From: Acidobacteriota bacterium
GTDB taxonomy: Bacteria > Acidobacteriota > Vicinamibacteria > Vicinamibacterales > UBA2999
Assembly: GCA_947478985.1 (NCBI GenBank)
Contig: CANJYC010000053.1
Span: 1 to 9,687, forward strand
Direction: 5' to 3'
Length of the DNA: 9,687 nt
Part shown: positions 1-6,495 of the stretch, piece by piece
How the letters are laid out: the number at the start of each line of letters is the position of its first letter
How positions within the stretch are numbered: position 1 is the first letter of the stretch
Position numbers and translations under genes: made by a program
The notes under the pieces: generated by a model
What the model was told of the DNA's origin: nothing
Seen by the model: only the letters and a program-made list of their open reading frames with translations
The model's database searches: none

Positions 1-2
1 AG

Positions 3-479
3 GGGAGTTCGGCCGGTTTCAAGGCCAACATGGCGGTGATTGCCCCGGGCGGCGTCGTCGGCCGAATCATCATCCCGACATCCCGGGCATCCAAGGTCCA
101 ACTCCTGATAGACCGAAACGCGGCTGCGGGCGCGATCGTCGAGCGATCGCGTGCCCAGGGCGTCATTACCGGCACAGGTGCGGACCGGCTCCGCCTCGAA
201 TATGTCCCCGGGACGGCCGACGTGAAGATTGGAGACCGGATTGTGACATCCGGCATTGACGGCATTTACCCTAAGGGTTTTGTCATCGGTCAGATAGAAT
301 CCATGCAGCGAGGGGCTGGCGAATTTACGGCCATCGTGGTTCGGCCGTCGGTGGATTTTTCGGCGCTTGAAGCTGTGCTTGTCGTGATGACGCCAACCGC
401 ATCCGAGGTCGCTGAACAGCCCGCACTCCCGGTCGTACCTGCGCCGCCAGCGGACGCGCCGCAGGTGCCGCGGCCGTGA
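3..479 (+). CDS. mreC: Rod shape-determining protein MreC, C-terminal part (5' end outside window)
   Basis: The frame is open from the window edge, so only the last 158 residues are seen; the ATG at 30 is internal. MreC is a membrane-anchored periplasmic scaffold of the elongasome that links MreB filaments to PBP2 and RodA. The visible part is the periplasmic beta-barrel core. It shows the family pattern GGVVGRI, then a KVQLLIDRN segment, an RAQGVITGTG loop, and the GDRIVTSGIDGIYPKGFVIG block followed by a beta strand and the VLVV end. A Pro/Ala-rich tail of about 30 residues follows the core and is probably disordered. The stop overlaps the mreD start as GTGA (476-479), so translation is probably coupled. 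mreB would be expected upstream but lies outside the window. The assignment rests on motif matching and on three clear elongasome neighbours. Confidence 0.93.
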   Translation, partial: GSSAGFKANMAVIAPGGVVGRIIIPTSRASKVQLLIDRNAAAGAIVERSRAQGVITGTGADRLRLEYVPGTADVKIGDRIVTSGIDGIYPKGFVIGQIESMQRGAGEFTAIVVRPSVDFSALEAVLVVMTPTASEVAEQPALPVVPAPPADAPQVPRP

Positions 480-979
480 AATCGGCCCGCGTGATTCTCG
501 CCATCGCGCTGGCGCTGGCGTTACAGACGACGCTGGCGCGGTTCGTCGTCGGGGGCAGCGCGGCGCTGGACCTCGTGCTCGTCGTCGTGGTGTACGTGGC
601 GCTGACGTCTGGGCCGACAACCGGGATGCTGGCCGGTACGCTCGCCGGCATTACCCAGGACGCGCTGTCCAGCGGAGTGATTGGTATCGGAGGGCTGGCG
701 AAGTCGATCGTGGGCTTTGCGGCAGGGGTCATCGGCCAGCAGTTCATCGTGACCGCGGCGCTGCCCCGGTTCGTGATGTTCCTGGGGGCCACGGTCGCGC
801 ATGCGGCGGTGTTCATGGGGTTGTACGTGCTGCTGGAACTGCGGTCGTTCCCAGCGCCCTGGACCGCTATTGCCAGTCAGGCGCTGGCGAACGCGACGGT
901 CGGCATGATCGCATTTACCGTCATCGAGTCGCTGCCGGGTATCGTGGAGCGGCGGCGTTCGAGACGGGTGAGGCACTAG
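476..979 (+). CDS. mreD: Rod shape-determining protein MreD
   Basis: A 167-residue, very hydrophobic protein with about five membrane segments and a basic C-terminal end (RRRSRRVRH). This fits MreD, a small integral membrane partner of MreC in lateral wall synthesis. The stretch SGPTTGMLAGTLAGITQDALSSG, followed by IGIGGLAKSIVGFAAG, matches the family's characteristic Gly-rich GxxxGxxxGxxxD(A/L)LSG region. The GTG start lies inside the mreC stop region (4-base overlap), and the next reasonable start would remove the first membrane helix. Length is normal for the family (about 160-180). The protein is poorly conserved in general, so position between mreC and mrdA carries much of the assignment. 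Confidence 0.9.
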   Translation: MKSARVILAIALALALQTTLARFVVGGSAALDLVLVVVVYVALTSGPTTGMLAGTLAGITQDALSSGVIGIGGLAKSIVGFAAGVIGQQFIVTAALPRFVMFLGATVAHAAVFMGLYVLLELRSFPAPWTAIASQALANATVGMIAFTVIESLPGIVERRRSRRVRH

Positions 980-996
980 GCCGGGCATCCCGGCCT
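978..996 (+). promoter_or_regulatory. Hairpin at the mreD stop, between mreD and mrdA
   Basis: AGGCCGGG (978-985) and CCCGGCCT (989-996) form a perfect 8-bp stem with a CAT loop. The stem begins within the mreD stop codon. No T tract follows, so it is unlikely to be an intrinsic terminator. It could affect mRNA stability or coupling to mrdA, whose AGGA ribosome-binding site (999-1002) starts just after the stem. Its function is inferred only. Confidence 0.4.
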
Positions 997-1009
997 GCAG
1001 GATTCAGTT

Positions 1010-2983
1010 ATGGCTGTCGCAGAAGACCGTCGGCGCATCACCTTCCGTCTCGTCGTCCTTCAGGTCGGCGCGGTGGTCGTGTTTGCTGCCCTTGCGACCA
1101 GCTTCTGGTTTCTGCAGATTGCCCAGAACCAGAAATTCGAGCAGATGGCGGAGAACAACCACCAGCGGACCCTCGCCCTGCGGGCTCCGCGCGGGGTGCT
1201 GTTCGACCGCCAGGGCAAGGTGCTCGTCGAGAACCGTAACGCGTACTCGATCTCGATCGTACGGGAGCACACCAAGGACCTCGACCGCACGATGCGGCTG
1301 TTGTCCCAGGTTGCCGGCCTGGATCCCGTGGACGTCAAGCGGATTGTCGACCGGCACCGTGGCGAGCCGGCCTATCGCCCCATCGTCGTGGTGGAGGACG
1401 CGTCCCTGGCCCAGGTCGCGGCGATTACCGCGCGCCGGCTGGATTTTGAACTGCCGGATGTGGTCGTCGAGGAAGTGCCGACGCGGCGGTACCCGACCGA
1501 TGCACTGGCCGCGCATCTGTTCGGCTATGTCGGTCAGGCCAGCGACACGCAGGTCGGCGATGGTATTTCGCAGGGGGCGATCATCGGACAGTCCGGGGTG
1601 GAGCGCGTCTACAACAAGCTCCTGATGGGGCAGGATGGCGCCAAGGTGGTGGTCGTCAACAGCATGGGGCGCGAGATCCGGACGATTGACGAAGTCCCGC
1701 CGGTCGAGGGGCGCCGGGTGCAGATGACCATCGACTACGACCTGCAGAAGGCCGCGGAAGATGGATTTCACAGCGCGGGGTTCAATGGCGCGGCGCTGAT
1801 CATGGATCCGCGCAACGGCGAGATCCTGTCCTACGTCAGCCTGCCGGCCTACGATCCGAACGCGTTTGCCGCGGGGATCGACCGCGCCACCTGGGCGTCG
1901 CTCAATACTGACAAACTGCACCCGCTGCAGAACCGCGGCATCCAGGGACGGTATTCACCAGGCTCGACATTCAAGATCGTCGTGGCGGCAGCAGCGCTCG
2001 AGGAAGGCGCCATCACGCCCGACTTCACCGTGAACTGCACCGGCGGAGCGACGTTCTACGGGCGCTATTACAAGTGCTGGAACAAGAACGGCCACCATGT
2101 GGTCGACTTGCGCCACGCGCTCGAACAGTCGTGCAACGTGTACTTCTACACCATCGGCAACATGCTCGGCGTAGACAAGATCCACAAGTGGGCGGAACGG
2201 CTCGGCGTGGCGGGCAAGACGGGCATCGATCTGCCGAACGAGCAGGAGAGCCTGGTCCCCTCGACCGAGTGGAAGCTGCAGCGCACGGGTGAGAAGTGGT
2301 ACGCGGGCGAAACCATTTCCGTGGCAATCGGCCAGGGGCAGGTGTCGGTGACCCCTGCCGGGATGGCGAAGATGATTGCGACGGTGGCCAACGGCGGGAC
2401 ACCGGTGACACCTCACGTGATTCGGGCCGTCGATGAGGGCCAGGGCTGGAAGATGGTGGGCCCGCCGGTCATCGCGGACCAGATCGCGTTCCGTCCGGAC
2501 ACGATGACCGCGATCCGCGACGGATTGTGGATGGTGGTGAACGGCGCCGGCACCGGCGGTCGCGCCCGCATTCCCGGGCGTGATGTCTCGGGCAAGACCG
2601 GGACGGCGCAGGTCATTTCAAACGAGGGCAAACTGCGGGCGCGCGGCAGCGGCCTCGACCTTCGCGACCATGGCTGGTTCGTCTTCTTCGCGCCCAGGGA
2701 CAACCCGGAGATTGCCGGCGTCATCTTCGCGGAGCATGCCGAGCACGGCGCGCTCGGCGCGCCGATCGCGAAGCACGTCATCGAAACCTACTTCGCCAAG
2801 AAGGAAGGCACGCCGCTGCCCACGCTGGTGCCGAAGATCGCACCATCAGGGGCCGACGAGGAAGACCCCGATTCGCCGGCGGTCCTGCCGTCCACGAACC
2901 TCGATAATCAGATTGCGGCGAACCCGGCTCCCGCTCCCAATCTGCGTGCGGCGGCCAGGACCCTGGCGCCGGGGACGAACTGA
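1010..2983 (+). CDS. mrdA: Penicillin-binding protein 2 (elongasome peptidoglycan transpeptidase)
   Basis: A class B penicillin-binding protein of 657 residues, the D,D-transpeptidase that cross-links peptidoglycan during lateral growth with RodA. A short basic N-terminus precedes a single membrane anchor (about 12-36). The pedestal/dimerisation domain follows (about 55-225, including RAPRGVLFDRQGKVL), then the transpeptidase domain (about 258-595). All three active-site motifs are present: SxxK at S319-T-F-K322 in YSPGSTFK, SxN at S374-C-N376, and KTG at 529-531 in VSGKTGTAQ. Cys343 and Cys356 flank the region that carries a zinc site in some PBP2 proteins; whether zinc binds here is not known. 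After about residue 600 there is a Pro/Ala/Asp-rich tail of about 57 residues, longer than in Escherichia coli. The ATG at 1010 has AGGA seven bases upstream. rodA starts two bases after the stop. Confidence 0.97.
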   Translation: MAVAEDRRRITFRLVVLQVGAVVVFAALATSFWFLQIAQNQKFEQMAENNHQRTLALRAPRGVLFDRQGKVLVENRNAYSISIVREHTKDLDRTMRLLSQVAGLDPVDVKRIVDRHRGEPAYRPIVVVEDASLAQVAAITARRLDFELPDVVVEEVPTRRYPTDALAAHLFGYVGQASDTQVGDGISQGAIIGQSGVERVYNKLLMGQDGAKVVVVNSMGREIRTIDEVPPVEGRRVQMTIDYDLQKAAEDGFHSAGFNGAALIMDPRNGEILSYVSLPAYDPNAFAAGIDRATWASLNTDKLHPLQNRGIQGRYSPGSTFKIVVAAAALEEGAITPDFTVNCTGGATFYGRYYKCWNKNGHHVVDLRHALEQSCNVYFYTIGNMLGVDKIHKWAERLGVAGKTGIDLPNEQESLVPSTEWKLQRTGEKWYAGETISVAIGQGQVSVTPAGMAKMIATVANGGTPVTPHVIRAVDEGQGWKMVGPPVIADQIAFRPDTMTAIRDGLWMVVNGAGTGGRARIPGRDVSGKTGTAQVISNEGKLRARGSGLDLRDHGWFVFFAPRDNPEIAGVIFAEHAEHGALGAPIAKHVIETYFAKKEGTPLPTLVPKIAPSGADEEDPDSPAVLPSTNLDNQIAANPAPAPNLRAAARTLAPGTN

Positions 2984-2985
2984 TC

Positions 2986-4074
2986 GTGTTCGAACGCAGA
3001 CTCTACTACCACATCGATTGGGCCATGCTGGCGGCGCTGATGGCGCTGAGCGCCATCGGTCTGGCCAATATCTACAGCGCCACGGGTGGTCCCACCCCGA
3101 TCTTCACCACGCAGATCTACGGGATCATTCTCGGGCTGATTGCGATGGTGGTCTGCCTCAGCCTCGATTACCGTGCGCTCGCGGACAAATCTCACTTCAT
3201 CTACATCGGCGTGGTGGGTCTGCTCCTGTACGTGCTCATCTTCGGTGTCGTGCGCGGTGGATCGCGTCGCTGGATTGATCTCGGTCCATTCAATCTGCAG
3301 CCGTCAGAGTTCGCCAAGGCGGCCCTGGCGCTTGTTCTTGCCAAGTTCTTCGGCGAGAGCCGTCGCGGCGGCGCCGTGACGCATGTCGAACTGCTCATCG
3401 CCGGCGCATTGACCGCGGTGCCGCTGCTGATCATCGCGCGGCAACCTGACCTTGGGACGGCGGTGACGCTGGTCCCGGTCGCCTTCGCTGTGGCGTACGT
3501 GGCGGGGATGCCGATGCGGATCTTCGGCGTGCTCGCGCTGGTGGGGCTGCTGGCTGCACCGGTGGCTTGGAAATTCGCGCTCCAGGATTATCAACGGGAG
3601 CGCATCTCAACATTTCTGGACCCTTCGCAGGATGCGAAGGGTGCTGGCTATCAACAGATTCAGGCCCGCATCACCGTCGGTTCCGGCGGGTTATGGGGGA
3701 AAGGGTTCACGCACGGGACGCAGGGTCAGCTGCGTTTCCTGCCCGTCGCACATAACGATTTCATCTTCTCGGTGCTGTCCGAGGAACATGGATTCGTCGG
3801 CGTCCTGGTGGCGCTGGGGTTGTACTTGTTCGTCATTCTGCGCGCGATCGAATCGGCCCGACTCGCGAAGGACCGATTAGGGGCGTACTTGGTGCTCGGA
3901 GTGCTGGCCAGCTTCGCGTTCCAAGTCTGCTACAACATTACGATGTCGGCCGGCCTCGCGCCGGTCAAGGGTTTGACGCTACCGCTCATGAGTTACGGCG
4001 GCTCCTCCATGATTGCTACCCTGGCGGGGTTCGGCCTCATTCTCAACGTGCGGATGCGCCGTTTTACTAATTAG
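2986..4074 (+). CDS. rodA: RodA, SEDS-family peptidoglycan glycosyltransferase
   Basis: A 362-residue polytopic protein (about ten membrane helices) of the SEDS family, which polymerises lipid II into glycan strands with PBP2 as partner. Diagnostic segments occur in order: GGSRRWIDLGPFNLQPSEFAK (residues 91-111), RQPDLGTA (152-159), LDPSQDAKGAGYQ in the large periplasmic loop (211-223), LPVAHNDFIFSVLSEEHGF (252-270) and GLTLPLMSYGGSSM (329-342). Asp258 in HNDF corresponds to the catalytically essential Asp of characterised RodA proteins. The length matches RodA rather than FtsW, and adjacency to mrdA supports RodA. The GTG start at 2986 is two bases after the mrdA stop, with GGGGA (2971-2975) as a plausible ribosome-binding site, so the two genes are probably translationally coupled. 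Also called mrdB. Confidence 0.96.
   Translation: MFERRLYYHIDWAMLAALMALSAIGLANIYSATGGPTPIFTTQIYGIILGLIAMVVCLSLDYRALADKSHFIYIGVVGLLLYVLIFGVVRGGSRRWIDLGPFNLQPSEFAKAALALVLAKFFGESRRGGAVTHVELLIAGALTAVPLLIIARQPDLGTAVTLVPVAFAVAYVAGMPMRIFGVLALVGLLAAPVAWKFALQDYQRERISTFLDPSQDAKGAGYQQIQARITVGSGGLWGKGFTHGTQGQLRFLPVAHNDFIFSVLSEEHGFVGVLVALGLYLFVILRAIESARLAKDRLGAYLVLGVLASFAFQVCYNITMSAGLAPVKGLTLPLMSYGGSSMIATLAGFGLILNVRMRRFTN
3620..3642 (+). repeat. Perfect 10-bp inverted repeat inside rodA
   Basis: ACCCTTCGCA (3620-3629) and TGCGAAGGGT (3633-3642) are perfect reverse complements separated by GGA. They encode the conserved DPSQDAKG loop of RodA. A coincidence of codon choice in a conserved motif is possible, but the stem would be stable in the mRNA. 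No function is claimed. Confidence 0.5.
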
Positions 4075-4077
4075 GCA

Positions 4078-4101
4078 GGCGGGCCGCTGGTCCGCCATTT
4101 T
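4078..4101 (+). terminator. Candidate intrinsic terminator after rodA
   Basis: GGCGGGCC (4078-4085) pairs with GGTCCGCC (4089-4096) across a GCT loop, giving an 8-bp stem with one G-T wobble. It is followed by A and a run of four T. It begins three bases after the rodA stop. The T run is short, so termination may be partial. If it works, it ends the mreCD-mrdA-rodA transcript and requires the RNase gene to have its own promoter between about 4100 and 4200. I could not identify convincing promoter boxes there. Confidence 0.5.
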
Positions 4102-4210
4102 GAGCTGCACATGATTGCGCTGTTCTACTGGATGCTGCTGTCGTACCTCCTGGTACGCGCCGCGGAGATCCGCCCGGCGCCATGTCTGCCGCTGCTCCGG
4201 AGCTTCGGGC

Positions 4211-5755
4211 ATGACCAAGGAGATGATCATCTCCTCGAGCGCCCACGAAACACGGGTCGCTATCCTCGAGGAAGAACAGGTCGCGGAAATATTCATCGAA
4301 CGGGAACGTCATCGCGGAGTCGTCGGCAACCTCTATAAGGGGCGCGTTTCCAAAGTCCTCCCGGGCATGCAGTCGGCGTTCGTGGACCTCGGTCTCGAGC
4401 GCGACGGCTTCCTCTATGTCTCCGACGTGGTGGCCACGTTCGAGGAGTTCGACCGTCTGGAAACGGACGATGAGGACCCCAAGCGGGCCGGCAGCGGCAA
4501 TGGTGGACGCCGGGACCGGGAGAAGGGGCCTGAGCCGAAGATCGAGGAACTGCTCAAAGAGGGGCAGGAGGTCATCGTCCAGGTGGCCAAGGAGCCGCTC
4601 GGGACCAAGGGCGCGCGTCTCACCTCGCATGCGACGATGCCTGGCCGTTTTCTGGTCTTCATGCCGACCGTCGACCATGTCGGCGTCTCCAGGAAGATTG
4701 ATTCGCGGGACGAACGAAGCCGCCTTCGCGGCATCGTCCGGGAGTTCCGCGAGCAGACCGGATTTTCTGGCGGGGTCATCATCCGCACGGCGGCCGGCGG
4801 CCGTCCCAAAGAGGACATCGTCTCGGACCTGAGCTACTTCCACAAGGTCTGGACCGACATCCGTCAGAAGTCTGAGACGTCCCGCGCGCCTGCCGTGGTC
4901 TACCAGGAGCAGAGCCTCGTGGCGAAGCTCCTGCGCGACCTGCTCACCGAAGAGTTCTCGGCCATCCGCATCGACAACGAGATGGAGCACCGGCGCGTGC
5001 TCGAGCTGATCGAGCGCATCATGCCGTCGCTTGCGCCGAAGGTGAAGCTCTACGAGAAGGAATACCCGATCTTCGAGGAGTACGGCGTCCAGGCGGAAAT
5101 CGACAAGGCCCTGCGCAGCAAGGTCTGGTTGAAGTCCGGTGGGTCGATTGTCATCAATCAGACCGAGGCGCTCGTCGCCATCGATGTCAATACCGGCCGC
5201 TATGTCGGGAAGAAAACCGCCGGCCGCCTCGAGGACACCATCCTCAAGACCAACCTGGAAGCCGTAAAGGAGATCGTGCGGCAGATCCGGCTGCGCGACT
5301 TGGGCGGCATCATCGTCCTCGATTTCATCGACATGGAGGACAAGAAGAACCGCCAGAAGGTGCTCCAGACTGTGGAGCAGGAACTGCGCAAGGACCGCGC
5401 GCCATCAAAGGCGCTGCAGGTGTCCGATTTCGGCCTCGTCATCATCACGCGCAAGCGCGTCAAGCAGAGCCTCGAGCGCGTGTTGACGGAACCGTGCCCC
5501 TATTGCGTCGGGAGCGCCGTCATCAAGTCGAGTTCGACGATCTGCTACGAGATTCTCGCCGAGGTGAAGAAGATCAGCGGCGACTTCAACGGCCGGAGCC
5601 TTGTGCTGCGCGTCAATCCGGACATCGCGCGTGCGCTGCGCGATGAGGAGCGAGCCGTGTTCAAGGATCTGAAGCAGTCGCTCGGGAAGGACATCACGCT
5701 GAAGCCGGACGTCCAGCTTCACCACGAGCAGTTCGACGTGATGGCTATCGGCTGA
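4211..5755 (+). CDS. rng: Ribonuclease E/G family endoribonuclease
   Basis: An Rne/Rng endoribonuclease of 514 residues, involved in rRNA maturation and mRNA turnover. The ATG at 4211 gives the family-like start MTKEMIISSSAHETRVAILE and has CGGAG seven bases upstream. The frame stays open to 4115, but that extension is Cys/Arg-rich and not family-like. The S1 RNA-binding domain (about 35-130) contains VGNLYKGRVSKVLPGMQSAF, interrupted by a charged Asp/Lys/Arg/Gly-rich insert at about 80-110. The 5'-sensor and RNase H-like regions follow. The DNase I-like catalytic part has AIDVNTGR (Asp325, Asn327) and LDFIDM (Asp371), matching the magnesium ligands of E. coli RNase E. The zinc-link CPYC is at Cys429/Cys432. 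No long degradosome scaffold follows, so the size is RNase G-like. The 3' end overlaps the convergent membrane-protein gene by 11 bases. Confidence 0.95.
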   Translation: MTKEMIISSSAHETRVAILEEEQVAEIFIERERHRGVVGNLYKGRVSKVLPGMQSAFVDLGLERDGFLYVSDVVATFEEFDRLETDDEDPKRAGSGNGGRRDREKGPEPKIEELLKEGQEVIVQVAKEPLGTKGARLTSHATMPGRFLVFMPTVDHVGVSRKIDSRDERSRLRGIVREFREQTGFSGGVIIRTAAGGRPKEDIVSDLSYFHKVWTDIRQKSETSRAPAVVYQEQSLVAKLLRDLLTEEFSAIRIDNEMEHRRVLELIERIMPSLAPKVKLYEKEYPIFEEYGVQAEIDKALRSKVWLKSGGSIVINQTEALVAIDVNTGRYVGKKTAGRLEDTILKTNLEAVKEIVRQIRLRDLGGIIVLDFIDMEDKKNRQKVLQTVEQELRKDRAPSKALQVSDFGLVIITRKRVKQSLERVLTEPCPYCVGSAVIKSSSTICYEILAEVKKISGDFNGRSLVLRVNPDIARALRDEERAVFKDLKQSLGKDITLKPDVQLHHEQFDVMAIG

Positions 5756-6446
5756 CGGATGCTGGGGCCATACGGCTCCAGCGGTTGCCATAGAGGCGGT
5801 AGCAGACGAAGAGCGGAACCGCAGCGGCCGGCAGCCAGATCCACGCGCCGTTGACAATCGCCAGTGCCGCCAGCACCGCGATGGCTGCAGACGCCAGGTA
5901 GGAAGGCGCGGCCCACCAGAATTCAGGGCTCCACGCCTCGGCCAGTGAGACCTGCGAGGTGGCGGCTATGGCGCCGACCACGAGCGTGGTGTTGACGATG
6001 TAGTAGGTCGCGACACTGGCCGTCAACGGCAGCAACGTGGCCGTCAGTGTGGAATCGGCGAGATGGCCGCCAAGGCCACGCCACACCATGCCTGCCAACT
6101 CGATGGCGATCGTGACCGTCGCGGCGCTGAAGGCGGCACGGTGAATGGGTTGCCGGTTCTTCACGCGAATCGTGCATTGCAGCACGACGGCAATCGCGCC
6201 GAGCCACAGCGCCAATTCGAATTCCTGAAGGATGAGGGCGACGAAGTCGACGGTATACGCCATCGTCATCGTGGAGGATCCGTACCCGAGCGGCAGCCGC
6301 AGCTTGAAGACCGACAGGAACGCTGTGGAGGCCAGCAGCGCGCACGTCAGGTTCACATTGGAAACCTCCGGCATTGCGGTGTACAGCAGCACGGCACCTG
6401 CTGCAATCACAGAACCGACGTAGAGGTTCGCGGTTGAGGAAGTCAT
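5745..6446 (-). CDS. Multi-pass membrane protein A, resembling a sensor membrane module without output domain
   Basis: 233 residues, mostly hydrophobic, with about six to eight membrane segments (roughly 8-25, 33-49, 60-74, 78-93, 105-122, 133-162, 180-217). Blocks shared with membrane protein B (8678-9415) include LLAST, LSVFKLRLPLG, STMTMAYT, DFVALI, QPIHRAAFSAA and LAGM-WR-LGG; overall identity is about half by eye. From memory, the pattern (KLRLPL near helix 2, QCT-RV, VNT-LV-GAIA-TS, AP-YL, YR-Y at the end) resembles the N-terminal membrane region of acidobacterial HD-GYP or GGDEF proteins. Here the protein stops 16 residues after the YRLY motif, where the cytoplasmic signalling domain would begin. 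No catalytic residues are recognisable. It starts 49 bases after the subtilase A stop, on the same strand and probably in one transcript. No clear ribosome-binding site was seen. Existence as a gene is well supported by the paralogue; function is unknown. Confidence 0.85.
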   Translation of the reverse strand: MTSSTANLYVGSVIAAGAVLLYTAMPEVSNVNLTCALLASTAFLSVFKLRLPLGYGSSTMTMAYTVDFVALILQEFELALWLGAIAVVLQCTIRVKNRQPIHRAAFSAATVTIAIELAGMVWRGLGGHLADSTLTATLLPLTASVATYYIVNTTLVVGAIAATSQVSLAEAWSPEFWWAAPSYLASAAIAVLAALAIVNGAWIWLPAAAVPLFVCYRLYGNRWSRMAPASVSR

Positions 6447-6495
6447 CGCCAGGGTCCGGTGGCTATCTCATTTGTTCGATATGAGCCAAGCCTGC

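Noticed and set aside
325..988. - strand open frames opposite mreC/mreD
   Set aside because: They are Arg/Ala/Pro/His-rich shadow frames typical of GC-rich DNA, opposite well-supported genes.
4115..4210. Upstream ATG (4115) as the RNase E/G start
   Set aside because: The added residues are Cys/Arg-rich and unlike the family, whereas the ATG at 4211 gives a typical N-terminus and has a purine-rich site at good spacing.
4111..4338. Small + strand open frame after rodA with a hydrophobic start
   Set aside because: Most of it overlaps the conserved N-terminus of the RNase in another frame, and its C-terminal half is Arg/Gly/Thr-rich as expected for a shadow frame.
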